DNA of 64,000 nt from Xestospongia muta (taxonomy: Eukaryota; Porifera; Demospongiae; Haplosclerida; Petrosiidae), in the NCBI GenBank assembly GCA_963693285.1, contig OY848919.1:11093461-11157460 (forward strand), written 5' to 3'. The stretch's first letter is position 1. Each line of letters starts with the position of its first letter. Under the pieces are notes generated by a model, which did not search any database, was not told where the DNA came from, and worked only from the letters and a program-made list of their open reading frames with translations. The translations under genes were made by a program, and so were the position numbers. This document shows, in pieces, positions 22,001-35,470 of the stretch.

Positions 22001-25000
22001 TAGGCACCGATGGCAACAGACCATTTCATATAGCTTCTTTATCTACTGGCAATGTAGAGTTAGTGAGATATTTAGTCGAAGAAGCAGGTTGTGACATTAA
22101 TGCTAAGGGAAATAATGACTACACTTCCCTCCACTGGGCTTGTCACAAAAATCAATTAGAAATTGTCACATTTCTGACCTCAAAAACTGAATGTAATCAT
22201 GAAGCTGAAGACAAAAATAATAACAGACCACTTCATATAGCTTGTTTATTCACTGGCAATGTAGAGTTAGTGAGATATCTAGTTGAAGAAGCAGGTTGTG
22301 ACATTAATGCTAAGGGAAGCAGTGACTCCACTTCCCTCCACATGGCTTGTTTGAAGAATCAATTAGAAATTGTCAAGTTTCTTACTTCTAAACCTGTATG
22401 TTATCGAGAATCTTTAGACAAGCTCAATGATAGACCACTTCACGTAGCATGTGGTTCGTCTGGCAATGTAGAGTTAGTGAAGTATTTAGTTGAAGAAGCA
22501 GGTTGTGACATTAATGCTAAAGGTAATAATGACTACACTTCTCTCCACTGGGCTTGTAACAAAAATCAATTAGAAATTGTCAAGTTCCTGATATCTAAAC
22601 CTGAATGTAATTATGAAGTTGGCGACAAAAATGGCAACAGACCGCTTCATATAGCATGTATGTTTTCTGGCAGTATAGAGTTAGTGAGGTATCTAGTCGA
22701 AGAAGCAGGTTGTGACATTAATGGTCAGGGACAAGATAACTATACTTCCCTCCACTGGGCTTGTGAGAAAAATCAATTAGAAATTGTGAAGTTCCTGACT
22801 TCTAAATCTAAATGTGATCATGAAGCTGGCAACAAAAGTGGCAACAGGCCACTTCATATAGCATGTATGTTTTCTGGCAATGTAGACTTGGTGAAGTATT
22901 TAGTTGAAGAAGCAGGTTGTGACATTAATGCTAAAGGTAATAATGACTACACTTCTCTCCACTGGGCTTGTCACAAAAATCAATTAGAAATTGTCAAGTT
23001 TCTTACTTCTAAACCTGAATGTAATCATGAAGCTGGCAACAAAAGTGGCAACAGGCCACTTCATATAGCATGTACGTTTTCTGGCAATGTAGAATTAATG
23101 AAGTATTTAGTTGAAGAAGCAGGTTGTGACATTAATGCTAAGGGAAGCAATGACTACACTTCCCTCCACATGGCTTGTTGGAAGAATCAATTAGAAATTG
23201 TCAAGTTTCTTACTTCTAAACCTGAATGTAATCGAGAATCTTTAGACAAGCTCGATGATAGACCACTTCACGTAGCATGTGGTTCGTCTGGCAATGTAGA
23301 ATTAGTGAAGTATTTAGTTGAAGAAGCAGGTTGTGACATTAATGCTAAAGGTAATAATGACTACACTTCTCTCCACTGGGCTTGTAACAAAAATCAATTA
23401 GAAATTGTCAAGTTCCTGACTTCTAAACCTGAATGTAATTATGAAGCTTGCAACAAAGATGGTGACAGACCGCTTCATATAGCATGTATATTTTCTGGCA
23501 ATGTAGACTTAGTGAAGTATTTAGTTGAAGAAGCAGGTTGTGACATTAATGCTAAATGTAATAATGACTACACTTCTCTCCACTGGGCTTGTCACAAAAA
23601 TCAATTAGAAATTGTCAAGTTTCTTACTTCTAAACCTGAATGTAATCATGAAGCTGGCAACAAAGATGGTGACAGACCACTCCATATAGCATGTATGTTT
23701 TCTGGCAGTATAGAGTTAGTGATGTATCTAGTTGAAGAAGCAGGTTGTGACATTAATGGTCAGGGACAAGATAACTATACTTCCCTCCACTGGGCTTGTG
23801 AGAAAAATCAATTAGAAATTGTCAAGTTCCTGACTTCTAAATCTGAATGTGATCATGAAGCTGTAGACAACAATGGTAACAAACCACTTCATATAGCATG
23901 TATGTTTTCTGGCAATGTAGACTTAGTGAAGTATTTAGTTGAAGAAGCAGGTTGTGACATTAATGCTAAATGTAATAATGACTACACTTCTCTCCACTGG
24001 GCTTGTCACAAAAATCAATTAGAAATTGTCAAGTTTCTTACTTCTAAACCTGAATGTAATCATGAAGCTGGCAACAAAAGTGGCAACAGGCCACTTCATA
24101 TAGCATGTACGTTTTCTGGCAATGTAGAATTAATGAAGTATTTAGTTGAAGAAGCAGGTTGTGACATTAATGCTAAGGGAAGCAATGACTACACTTCCCT
24201 CCACATGGCTTGTGAGAAAAATCAATTAGAAATTGTCAAGTTCCTGACTTCTAAATCTGAATGTGATCATGAAGCTGTAGACAACAATGGTAACAAACCA
24301 CTTCATATAGCATGTATGTTTTCTGGCAATGTAGAGTTAGTGAGATATCTAGTCGAAGAAGCAGGTTGTGACATTAATGCTAAGGGACATATTGACAGGA
24401 CATCCCTCCACAAGGCTTGTGAGAAAAATCAATTAGAAATTGTGAAGTTTCTGACTTCTAAACATGAATGTAATCATGAAGCTGGCGACAAAAGTGGCAA
24501 CAGAGCACTTCATATAGCATGTATGTTTTCTGGCAATGTAGAGTTAGTGAGATATCTAGTTGAAGAAGCAGGTTGTGACATTAATTCTAAGGCAGTAAAT
24601 GGCAAAAGTCCTCTACAGATTGCCCTTGATATGAAGAGCTTTGATCTTGTCAAATATTTAACTGCTCGTCCTGAATGTCATACTGTAGCTCTTAACTGTA
24701 ATGATAATAGATTACAAAGATTAGTTGATCATCACAACAAGTTCCAACAAGCAATACAAAGTAGTGGAGTAACTTATTTACGAGTTGTAAAATGTATCTT
24801 AACAGGACCACCAGGTGCTGGTAAGAGTACCTTGAAAAAGAGGCTTCTCAATGAGACTCTTGTGGAACCATCTCATAGTACTGGTGTGGTTGATTCAGCT
24901 ATACAAGTCGAATCATTTCGTAAATTACAAGAAGAAGGTGCTATAGTATCTGGACTAAATGAAAACTTTAGTAATTGGAGCAAACAAGATTCAGCAGAGG

Positions 25001-28000
25001 AAGCTGTTTTCTTATTTGAAAAAATATCAACCAACTCCTCAGGACTATCTAACTCAGGTACAAATGTTACCAAACAGTCAGAACTAAGAAAAACTTCAAT
25101 TAAAATAGAGCCTACTGAAGAAATCTCTGATACTTTTGAACATAACACTCAAAGAATTGAGAGAACTGAATTGATTGAAGAAATATCTATTAGCAGTGAC
25201 ATACAAGACTATACTGTATGTAATCTTGAGGTGCTAGAAATTGACAATGAGGATGAGAACAGTGAAGTGATCATTTTAGATGATGACAACAATGATGACA
25301 ATATGGCATTTCAAGATTCTAGCAATAATTCAGAAAATAATGTTGCTCCAAATGTAAAAGCCATTCAAACTTTATATGAAACAGTACAAAGTATTCCTGT
25401 TACTAAGAGAACTGAGTATGAGAAAAGGTCACAACAAGTTTGTCAAGTTAGCCATGCTATATTGCACATCATAGATACTGGAGGACAGCCTGAGTTTCAT
25501 GAGATTCTACCAGCTCTTATAACTGGTCCAGCTATCAATTTGCTTGTTTTTAAACTAACAGAAGATTTCAGAAGCCGTTTTAAGATCACTTATCGTTCTC
25601 CTAATGGTGAATCACAACCTTATGAAACATCTTTTACACACGAAGAAGTCATCTTTCGTTCATTAGCCAGTATAGCTTGTTTAAGACATAACACAATTGG
25701 ATGGACATTTGATGAATTACCAGTTAAAGATGACTCAGAACCTGCTGCATTTCTCATTGCTACTCACAGAGATTGTGTTGATGAAAGTAGAGTAGCTGAA
25801 GTTAATGAACAGCTTAAAGTAAAGATACAAAACAGTGTTGAACTATTTTATGAGAATTTGGTCCAATTTTCAAATGAAGAACAAGCTATTTTTCCTGTTG
25901 ACACAATAAATGACCAAGTGCAAGTTGAACATTTACGTACAACTCTTCACAACATAATCTCTAAGAAATTTTGTGAGTTACCCATTCCAGTATCTTGGTG
26001 TGCTTTCAGCATAAAGTTACGTAAAAGTAAAAAGTCTCTTCACAAACTAGATTCCTGTTATAAGCTTGCTAAAGAATGTGGTATATCAGACCAAGATGAC
26101 TTCAAGTCAGCATTGTGGTATTTACATCACAGAGTAGGTAGTATCATGCACTATCCAGAAGTTAAGGGATTGGAAGACATTGTTATTACTAACCTTCAAC
26201 TGGTATTTGATCGTATTACACATCTCATTACATCTACCTTTACTTTCCAAGCAACAGGAAATGCTGCAATGGTCAGAGACTTTTCTAAAACAGGTCAATT
26301 TACTGAATCACATCTTCGAATCCTGTCCTCAAGAAAAGGAGATCCTTTGACTCCTTTAAGACTCGTTTCCTTACTAAAACATCTTCACATTGTAGCAGGT
26401 CCAATGAAAGTGAAAGTTGGTCGTAGAAGTTATAAATACTACTTTATGCCTTGTGCTCTTAAGCCTACATCAGTTGAAGAAGAGCATCAAGACAAGTCAA
26501 TGTCTCCTGCACCTCTGTTGATCTACTTTGAGTGTGGCTATTGTCCTGTAGGTGTGTTCTGTTGTCTAGTAGTTCATTTGTTAAGTTCCACATCACAGTC
26601 AGTAATGAAATGGACATTATTGAAGCCACCTCACTATCGCAACAAAATCACTTTCACAGTTGGTGAATGTTGTGATCATATTACACTTATTTGTCGAGCT
26701 ACTTACCTTGAGGTATGGATAAATCACATAATTGGTACAACAAGAGCTGTACCACTAGAACGAGTCTGCTCTACTATTTACAACACTCTTGATAATGGTA
26801 TAAAAATAGTAACTGAGTCTTTACATTATGCGTACAAGTCTCAACACTTTTTTGGATTTCCATGTACTGCTTGTCAGTCATCACCTCCACATCCTGCAAT
26901 ATGTAAAAGTAGTCATCTTGTGGTTGCTCAATGTGTTAATGGAAGAGGGCGTATACCTCTACAAGAGAAACATAAGATCTGGTTTAATAAGGTAGAGTTT
27001 ATCTGACAATTGTAGAATTATAATTATTTTGTTTGTTATAGGTTCCCTTATTACCAAATAAAGCACAGGGTAGTTCATCATTGTCCATATCAGGTATGTG
27101 CATTATAACTTAAATATGTACATTATAATTTAAATATCAGTATATTAAGATTCCTTGTCCATTACAATTATATAGAAATCAGTAACTGATATAGGTCTTT
27201 AATTAGAATATTTCACTACTTTTGATTAGATTGTATATTTAGATAATAAAATGAACAGCTGCAGCATATGCAATTTTTAATGGTTATATGTGTCTACTAG
27301 AGCTGAACAATGTACCAGTACTGTAATTACTGTATTTGGTTCAATACTGTGTAGTTTTATAAATAAAGTTGCTATTAAGCCAGCTAAGGCACAAATTAAT
27401 TCAAATTCATCTGAGTCTGTGACAGTTATGCATTAGACATTTTATAATTATGGTATTAAGACTTAAGTACATACACAGCTGCTACCAGCATGAACATTTT
27501 TAAGATTGCATCCACAAGAAATTGATTGAAATTTGAGACGTGCTTACAGTAAAGTGCTGATATTTTTCAATAATTAATGAAGAAATTCAACATCTTCCTT
27601 AGAGTCTGGAATTGATCAGATCACTTCAATGAACTCTGTTGTGGCTAAGAGAGCTCTAGCTCAATGTACTGATGTTATTATTGACTCAAGTATTGATCCT
27701 TTTGATCTTGCAAGGAGACTCTATTCAAAGGAAGTCATTTCAGAGAGTATCTATAAGAAAGTAGTAGATATGGAAACTAGAGATACAAGTAAATACCGCC
27801 TTGAAAGGATTCTTGGACACTTAAGAGATCATGTCACACGTGATGCTAATATTTTGATATCTTTTCTCAACATTTTAAAAGATTTGAAATATCAAGATTT
27901 AGCTGCTTTAATTGTCAAAAAATATAAAGGTATGTTATATAGAATGTTATATTATATGTATTAGTGAATTTACTTTAGAATTAGAAAGTGCTGCAGAGAA

Positions 28001-29093
28001 AGAGCACATTACAGGAGACAGCATTCTACAAGATGTATTTGTTGAGAAAGTTAGGAAAAATAATAGAAGTATTAATTTTTACTATTTGTTAGAATGATAC
28101 CTGCTACCAACATAAATCAGAAGGACTTAGTAAGGGGTCACCAAAAACAAGACTACACAAATTGAAAAGGAAATCAAATGTAAGTATGTCTGTGTCATCA
28201 CTCAAGAAGCACTCAAAATCACCTGATAAACAAAAGAAAATGAATGAAGAGAGTAAGTTAGAAATTACTTATCAAAGTTATCATATCTTATTTTATACTT
28301 GGTTATCACAGAAAAAAAGAAGACAGTAAAGAAACCGAAATTAATAGTTGTATATTCAGAACAATCATCGTCATCATCTGATAATGACTCAGAGTTTAGT
28401 GATACTTCAAGTAAAGGTATTGAGGAAGAAGCTAGTGGGTCATCTTACAGGAGTAAAGAAATACCATACAAAAGTATGTGTTCGTAAATAGTACAGGTTA
28501 GAATGTTTACTTCATAAATTTAGAGGTCAAGAGACAAAGGAATGAAACCAGTGTTTCTGGTCAACTTGATAAAGGAGGCCATTTGTCAAGAGAACCTCAG
28601 GTTTATAATACATCACCTCATAATTATATAAAACATAAGAGACAATTCAGTAAGTATATTAATAAAGTTAACAATGTATTTTGTTTGTATTTACTTGTTA
28701 CAGGAGAAAAGAGACAAAGATCAGAAAGTAATGATTCAGATCAATCTGATAAAGATCATTTACCTCAAAAACAAAAAGTGTCCAAGAAGCACAAGTCATG
28801 TGAATCAACCCCATATGACATATCTATTGGACGTGGTAAGGAACCTGCAAGTGGAAAGACTTACCAAAAGAAAGGAATACCATCAGAATGTGTATCATCA
28901 TTACCTACAAAAAGACAAAGGACACATAAAGGTAAATGTAATGTATTGATTAAAACATCTTTTTATTTTATACTCATCAGTTACTAGTGATAAAAGACTA
29001 AGAACAGAAGACAGTAATATTGATGATGATGAAGACAATCTATCTGACACTCAAGGAACCTCCTCAGAACAATTATTATCTGACAGTGATTAA
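19042..29093 (+). CDS. Ankyrin-Roc-COR-CARD protein, gene 1
   Basis: Nine exons: 19042-26991, 27042-27093, 27603-27929, 27979-28049, 28093-28252, 28312-28473, 28524-28649, 28704-28931 and 28981-29093. All phases agree, giving about 3062 residues. The start is the ATG of MSTMESYL, six bases after an acceptor at 19036. Residues 1-230 are degenerate ankyrin repeats. Residues about 235-1870 are roughly 23 copies of a 69-residue double ankyrin unit (NRPLHIAC...NVELVRYLVEEAGCD...SLHWAC...NQLEIVKFLTSK). A GTPase follows: GPPGAGKST near residue 1922, an acidic insertion of about 200 residues, IDTGGQPEFHE near 2145 and ATHRDCVD near 2240. A COR-like region follows (PVSWCAF, LHHRVGSIMHYPE), with a conserved cysteine block (CTACQSSPPHPAIC). 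Residues about 2680-2775 form a CARD-like death fold, then a K/R- and S/D-rich tail ending SLSDSD-like. By architecture it is an intracellular sensor or scaffold; no ligand or pathway can be read from sequence. The tail's basic run KKKKTVKKPK could be a nuclear signal. Confidence 0.88.
19730..24640 (+). repeat. 207-bp coding tandem array (double ankyrin unit), gene 1
   Basis: About 23 to 24 units of 207 bp (for example unit starts at 20565 and 20772). Many neighbours are nearly identical in DNA, including silent positions, which shows recent expansion or gene conversion. Two sub-families alternate, one with GTDG linkers and WACHKNQ, the other with NKSG/NKDG linkers and MFSG. A block of several units seems to be repeated as a higher-order group at about 22,400-23,300 and 23,200-24,200. 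Confidence 0.9.
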
Positions 29094-30720
29094 AAGTAGA
29101 CAATGGTAATATTGATAACAAATTAAAATACTAATCTGATTGTTATATTTAATGTAGAGTGATTTATCACTGTTTGACTGTTATAACCTACTCTCAAGAA
29201 CTGTTACTATATTTGCTATATATCCACACAACTATGATATATCTTGTTAAAACGTGAGCCTCAATGTATCATATTATTTGCATTTTATAAGTGAGTATTT
29301 AATTATAGTTATTATACTATATTAGATATGATTACATACATTAGATTGTCTCCAATATAATATTGTCCTATATTATATTAGAACTACTAGTTGTGTCATG
29401 AGCTCTAGACTCTTGTTGAATTGCAGTGACTGACATGTCTCTACCTTATAATTACTGTATAAAGGTAGATGTATATAAACTAACATAGTAAGTATGATAT
29501 AGTATAAGTTATGAACATATCTGTATCATATTTCTATAGACACATTGTACAACTGATGACATATATGTATATATACAAGTATGTCCATAAGTTATATTAC
29601 TTGATATTACACTGTACAATGATCAAATATGATATCATCGCTGCTCATATTCACTTATGTGACATTGTTGATGTTACTTTTATCATTATACTCTCCTATA
29701 TTATATTAGAACTACCAGGTGTGTCTTGAGTTCTAAACTCTTTGTTGTTGTTCAATGTCAATACATGTCTTCACCTTACACTATAGAGGTAGAAGTGTAT
29801 TAACTATCATTATAAATTATGGTAAGTACAATACAGTAATATACAGTATGTTATGTGATTATCTGTCCTTTTTATTAGGTATATAACTTAAACTGGATAT
29901 GACATTAACAACATTGTAAAGGTATGTTCATAAGTTATATTACTAGACATTACAGTACAGTGATCAAATGTGACATCATCACTCCTTAATTCATTAATGT
30001 AAAGTTAAGAGATGTCACTTTGTCACACTCATTATCTCTACCTAATTATTATAAACACATAAACATCATAGTCACTATAATATTATTATCACTATATACG
30101 TGATATATGCTTATCGTATTCCTTTGTGTACATAAGTCATATTAATTGACATATTACAATATAGTGATCAAATGCTCATACCCACTATGTGAAGGCATGA
30201 ATGTTATTGTGTCATCATATTATCTCCTATATTACATTAGATCTACTACTTGTGTCATGAGCTACAGACTCATAATGAACTACAGTGATGTCAGTATATG
30301 TCATTATCCCTTCTGTATGGAGGTTACTGTAACATTATAAATTATGGTAAACACACTACATAATGATGTCATTATCTCTACCTTTTTGTTAGACATATAT
30401 TCATTTTTACAATAACTATATCTCTTAAACTGATTTTATATATAGTAAGTATAATACTATATGTATTGTAATATGATATGAATCTTTCTTTAAACAGTTC
30501 TTATAAATATTTATTACCTATCATTAATGACTTAAGTTGGAAGTAACATCACCTTATAAATGTTGTCAAAGACAATCGCAGAAGTAAGTAAAGAGTCTAA
30601 TCATTTATTAATACAATAACATTGTAAATACAGTGGTTATTGGTGACTTAATTACATGTCATGTCAATATATGTGGTCAAATATTACATGTTCTAATAAA
30701 TGTATTAATAGATAAGATCA
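29094..30720. repeat. 3' flank of ankyrin unit, copy B
   Basis: Matches 5670-7100 and 53428-54100 closely. It carries the same degenerate modules (about 29340, 29690, 30210). No gene is seen. The small open frame at 29511 is in DNA conserved only by duplication. Confidence 0.7.
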
Positions 30721-30723
30721 CAT

Positions 30724-31500
30724 GTATACTTAATGTAATATGTCTTTTATAGAACAAATGAGCATCACAGTATATGTGTATTGTGGTTGACCTTTAGCAG
30801 CTGTTATCACAACAATCTCCATGGAAACAGTAATTAATAATATGTCAAGCCATTTCATGCTTTTCTAAAATGAATAGTTCAAAAATAGGTTAGGTATGTC
30901 CCGAGTTTGGAAGTACCTTCCCTCTAATTATGCCTAGCAATGATATGAAGTCAATATTACATGTTCAGACTCCACCCATCAAATAATATTGTTAATATAT
31001 TTGTAATAAGAGTTATTAAAGCAAGGAACTTTAGAGTAAGGTGTATTAATATGTATTTATTATTACAGTATATTATTACTTTATAGGACTAACACCATTT
31101 GAATAATGAGAGACTACAAGTTCTTTGAGTGTATTAGCGGCATCATGATCAGTTTAATTGTAAAGGAAGATGACACTATTTATCACTTATAATTTATATT
31201 TATTTATTATATCATTGGATTTTTAATATTTTTATTTTTATCAAAAATCATATTCTTCATCTATTATTATAATAATAAATAATGAAAACGTTACACATTA
31301 TTTGACAAAATAGTTGTCAAACAAATGTTCTGAGAAAATACATTGTAGGTGTGGCCATCGATCTATATAGAAGAGATGCTATTAATCCATTTTCAGTTCT
31401 GATATATTCATCAAATTACAACTTACATGACAACTGTAAACAGTTTATCATGGACAGTTAGTAAAGTGTATAGGTAATCAATAACCTGTAATAAGAAAAT
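30724..31500. repeat. Dispersed repeat R1, copy 3
   Basis: Very similar to 7801-8560, including the section after position 300 where the copies at 1 and 54904 differ. Copies 2 and 3 therefore share a more recent ancestor. It leads into a SAM exon copy, as at 8622. Confidence 0.8.
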
Positions 31501-31816
31501 TATAATGTAGTGATAAAAAATTACTAGATATATGATATTTCACTTACTCTTCAAGTAGATATCTGACATTAACAAACTTTGCACTGGGTAATAAACCAGC
31601 TTTATATCTTAACACATCAATACCATTTACTAAAATCAATCGATGACCAATACAACATAAACTCATCTCTTTTAAATGATCTTCAGTTACTTGTAACATT
31701 ACAGATCCAGTATTGATACATTGCTCTTTAAAGACTCCTTGATATTGAGGTAGTCCCTGTTCATATAACCAATCATTAATCTGTGTACTGTTCCATGAAG
31801 TAACTGGTATAGAGTC

Positions 31817-32086
31817 TAGTCTCGCGTAGCCAGCCCCTCCCCCCTACGGGAAAGGAGGGTCTGGTCAACTGTAAGTATAGCTCTCGTTCAGAGAACTACC
31901 GGAAATCCGGTAGTCGATAAGTGGTGTTAAGAGGGAGGAGGGCAAACACCTACTTTAAAAATGCTGACAGACTCATCAGAAGCACAATGTCAGATATGTG
32001 TAGCGGTTCTCTCAAGCTTTTCAGTACTTTCAGTGTAAATGAGCTCAGCAGGCTCCTTTGTTCAGCCCTATGCAAAGCGCCATGAA
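31817..32086. repeat. Left terminal inverted repeat
   Basis: 270 bp, reverse complement of 37196-37465. It contains a GC-rich tip able to fold (CCAGCCCCTCC against GGAGGGTCTGG), a perfect-armed palindrome ACTACCGGAAATCCGGTAGT at 31895-31914, and a subterminal block GAGCTCAGCAGGCTCCTTTG. That block is repeated in direct orientation just inside the repeat, at about 32128. Confidence 0.9.
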
Positions 32087-32270
32087 CTATACATAAATCT
32101 TTTAAGCTTTTCATTGTAAATGAGCTCAGCAGGCTCCTTTGTTCTGCCAATGCAAAGTTCCATAAAGTATTGGTGTAAAGCAGTATATCTGGCAGTCTCC
32201 TTTGTAGACATTTCTTTCTTACCATTCCCTTTTCAATATCAGTTGGTTAGATTTGTGAGCTATTGCAATT

Positions 32271-35200
32271 ATGGCTAGTGCAATGTTTGAACAGTGTCTC
32301 TTATGTAAAAGTGATGTCAGTCATGGAACAAATAAAGTGAAAAGAAAAAAATTTTATGGTTCAAAAGCAGGCAAAGTTCGTGAAATTATTGATAAGTTAC
32401 TTAGAGAGCACTTTCAATCTGACGTGTCTGAATGTGGGATGCATGTTGAGAGTTACATTTGTCATAAGTGTATACAGCAAGTTGAAGGATTACCACAGCT
32501 CCTACATAGGGCAGAAATGGAGAAGAAGGCTGTTCTAGATATGCTGGATTCAAGTATTGTAAGGACAAGGGGAAGTAAATTAAAACGTAAAAGGTTGTAT
32601 TCAGATGATCTAGAGGAAACAACACCAGAGGTAATTCAACAATCATCAGAAGCACCAGAATCAAGTAAAGATGTAAAAGTATCAGTAAGTCATATTGTTT
32701 CCTATTAATTAATCAATTCCTTTTCTTAGGTTAAATTTACTTATCCATCTGGTGAACGTAACGTAGATGTTGATTCACCATGGGGGAAACATAACGTGAG
32801 ACGCATTGTGAGACATAATTATACTGCATTGACCTCTTCCATAGCTACATCATCACGCACATCTGATAAGGTAATATTTGAAGTTGTCAAGATGATTAGA
32901 AGAGAAATGAAGGAGATCTGTTCTATGAAACATAACTCACTACTGAGAACCTCAGATGATTCTATTAGCCAGTTTAGCTTTGATGAAGTATGGACCGAAC
33001 TCATGCAGAAAATGCCAACGTTAATGACTATCATGTCTGGAATTCTAACAAAGAAAAGTATTAACAAGCCATTGTTATGTCTAATCTCTGGAATGCTTTT
33101 AAAGCAGAGATTCAGCAAAATGTCCCTTATGCAAAGGGTATTATCTGTTCTATTATATGGCAATGGAGCAAGTAAACAGGTATTTTATATTACTTTTAAT
33201 TTAATTATAAGTTGATTAATTATTAGATCTATACCTCCTTGCAACCCCTTATGGTGTGTCTGTCTCATTATGGAACACTTCAACTGGTTAAGAGACTTTC
33301 AAAAGACTTCGATAAGGATGTTTTGACATGGACTCATTCCTTTGTAGATCTTCTAAAGGTTAGTAAATGACTTTATAATATGATTAAAATGTATTCTGCC
33401 TTCTATATAGACCAAGTCTGATAAGGTGATCAATGACATAAATCCAAGAATTGAATGGTTATATCCAGCTTCTATCAATGAGGATGACATGGAAGAAGAA
33501 CTGTTATTTCAAGGCATGGATGACATGGATTATACCAATCTGCTTACTGACATTCCTGATGACGTTCAAGATAGCACAACTATTGATGATGAGGTGGCAC
33601 ATGCAATTGATGACTATGAAGATGAATTAGAGTTCATTAAAGAGATGGAGGAATTAGTTGCTGAGCTCTCTGAGAGTACCTCTGACTCTTCAGAGTTGAT
33701 GCAAGTGTGCAGTACTGGCGCTAGTGAATTTACAAATGTTAAATTTTTCAAAATTGTTGGAGATAACATTGATAAAAACTTCCGACGATCATACCAAAGG
33801 ATCAACCACCAAACTCGATCATTTCATTACTTTCATTCATATGCTGTATTAGAAAGAATAGATTTGAGTGGTTTATCAGATCTCCCATCCTCTGGAATAA
33901 TACAATTGCCATCTATCCTTCCGAACAAAGATGATGTTGAGAGCCTCAAGCATTCTTTCAGGATATTCATATCAAGGTAATGGAAAGCCAGGACAGCATA
34001 ATTATCTCACTACACGTTTCGTTGTTTAGGTTTCTTGTACTCAATATGGAGGAGTTCTTCTCACAAGGTAGTTCTGTTCAGTGGCACATTCCACATGAAT
34101 ACTCACTTGAAATGTCTAAGAAGTCAGAAATAGTATGTTTGGAATGTAATGCAATCAAATCATTAGATAGATTACAATTTACAGGTTCCTTTGGGCATTC
34201 AGTTATTAAACGAGAATTATATAGATGAAATGTGTCAAATAATGGACAGCATGCAGAAATATGTACCAAGTTTATCTTATGAAAAATGCACTCGACTTCC
34301 TGATGACCAACCATTCACATTTCAAGATTTTGTTCAATGTGAAATTTTGTTTGGAGGTGACCAGCTAACAATTGCACGAGCTAGAAGTTCAATTGCAGTT
34401 CGATCAAATCATCCAACTGCTAAGGAGAGACTTCAAGGACTTGTTCCTGTTGTTGAGGATTGGCACAGTAGGATGACATTGATGAAGGTATCATACTATT
34501 TTTATTGATTAAATTTATTGTTTTGTACAGGTAATTTGGAAACGTCTATTTTCAGACAAGTCTAGCAGAGACAAGGGTACTCTAAGTCAGCTCAAAAATG
34601 TTTTACATAGATCAGCTGTTCCCACTGACCCAAAAAACAATCTAAAGGCTGCTGAAGATTTTTTTGAATTAGTTTTAGTAGGCCACATTATCACAGCTGC
34701 AAGAGAAATAATGAATAACAATCCACAAGGAGCAATGACACTGTCAGAAGTTGCTGATACACTAGTCAATATGTTTGTTCGCATTTTATCATCTCCAAAG
34801 CAAACAAATGATGATGTATACCTGTATGCTTGTGAAGTCATCACACTGGGACTTGTGTGGTATGGTTATCGTGATGCTTGTAGAGAAGGGGATGGAGATC
34901 GTGTTCTTTTAATTTGGAAGTTCCTTTTACTCATATTTCGTGCAGCTAAAAGAAAAAATTACAGCAAAGAGGCTGCAATTCTACTTGTACAAGATAATTT
35001 TTTACTCAACAAGCGCCAAGCAGCTCAACTGAGGTATGGTCGATTTATTAATGTTCATGGCAGACAGGGCTGTAACATTCCTTGTGATTTATTTATGGAG
35101 CATCTAAACAGGCAACTAAAATCTATTATTGGAAATATGGGATCAAATATTCAGCCAATAACAATTGCTAATGCAGCTAGAGCCATTGGTGTTGTTCATA

Positions 35201-35448
35201 ATATCTGCAGTGTGTTTGAAAAGGAGTTAAAATCACAAGAAGAGTCAGGATACCACCCAAAACCATCATACCAAAAAGACCTTCAAACGATACTAACAGT
35301 ACTAGCAGATGAATGTATCTTACATGAACAGGGTACAAGATCACACACATCAGTGAAATTGAAGCAAGGTATATTGGACCAATACAATGAAAAGGAAACA
35401 TTATCTTGGTTAACAGAAATAATAGGATCATTTACATATTGCTCTTAA
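32271..35448 (+). CDS. ZAD-like zinc finger + DUF6589-like protein; candidate transposase
   Basis: Seven exons: 32271-32684, 32730-33179, 33227-33358, 33411-33976, 34030-34132, 34185-34487 and 34531-35448. All phases agree, giving about 961 residues; the introns are about 45-53 bp. The N terminus has paired cysteines CLLC and CHKC spaced like a ZAD-type zinc-binding domain, then a basic KLKRKR stretch. The second half carries features I associate with the DUF6589 family, seen in many cnidarian, sponge and fungal repeats: VGDNID near residue 448, an H-x-FHS motif (RSFHYFHSYAV), FGGDQLTIARARS with Asp near residue 614, and LQGLVPVVEDWHSRM. The two Asp-centred motifs are good candidates for metal-binding acids of an RNase H-like fold, but the third acid is not identified. 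It is the larger gene of a TIR element, so a transposase role is inferred from position. ATTAAA lies just after the stop. Confidence 0.82.
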
Positions 35449-35470
35449 TATTACTTTTATTAAATTGTTC

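Noticed and set aside
19730..24640. Regular 207 bp repeats that might suggest a CRISPR-like or satellite array
   Set aside because: The unit is 69 codons, stays in frame and encodes ankyrin helices; it is coding sequence.
31950..32225. 91-codon frame in the transposon end, mirrored at 37060-37332
   Set aside because: It lies largely within the inverted repeat and contains the subterminal repeat blocks; not protein-like.
32401..32664. Minus-strand frames inside the DUF6589-like gene (also 32819-33163, 34587-34844, 35177-35431)
   Set aside because: Antisense shadows; the plus-strand exon chain explains the region fully.
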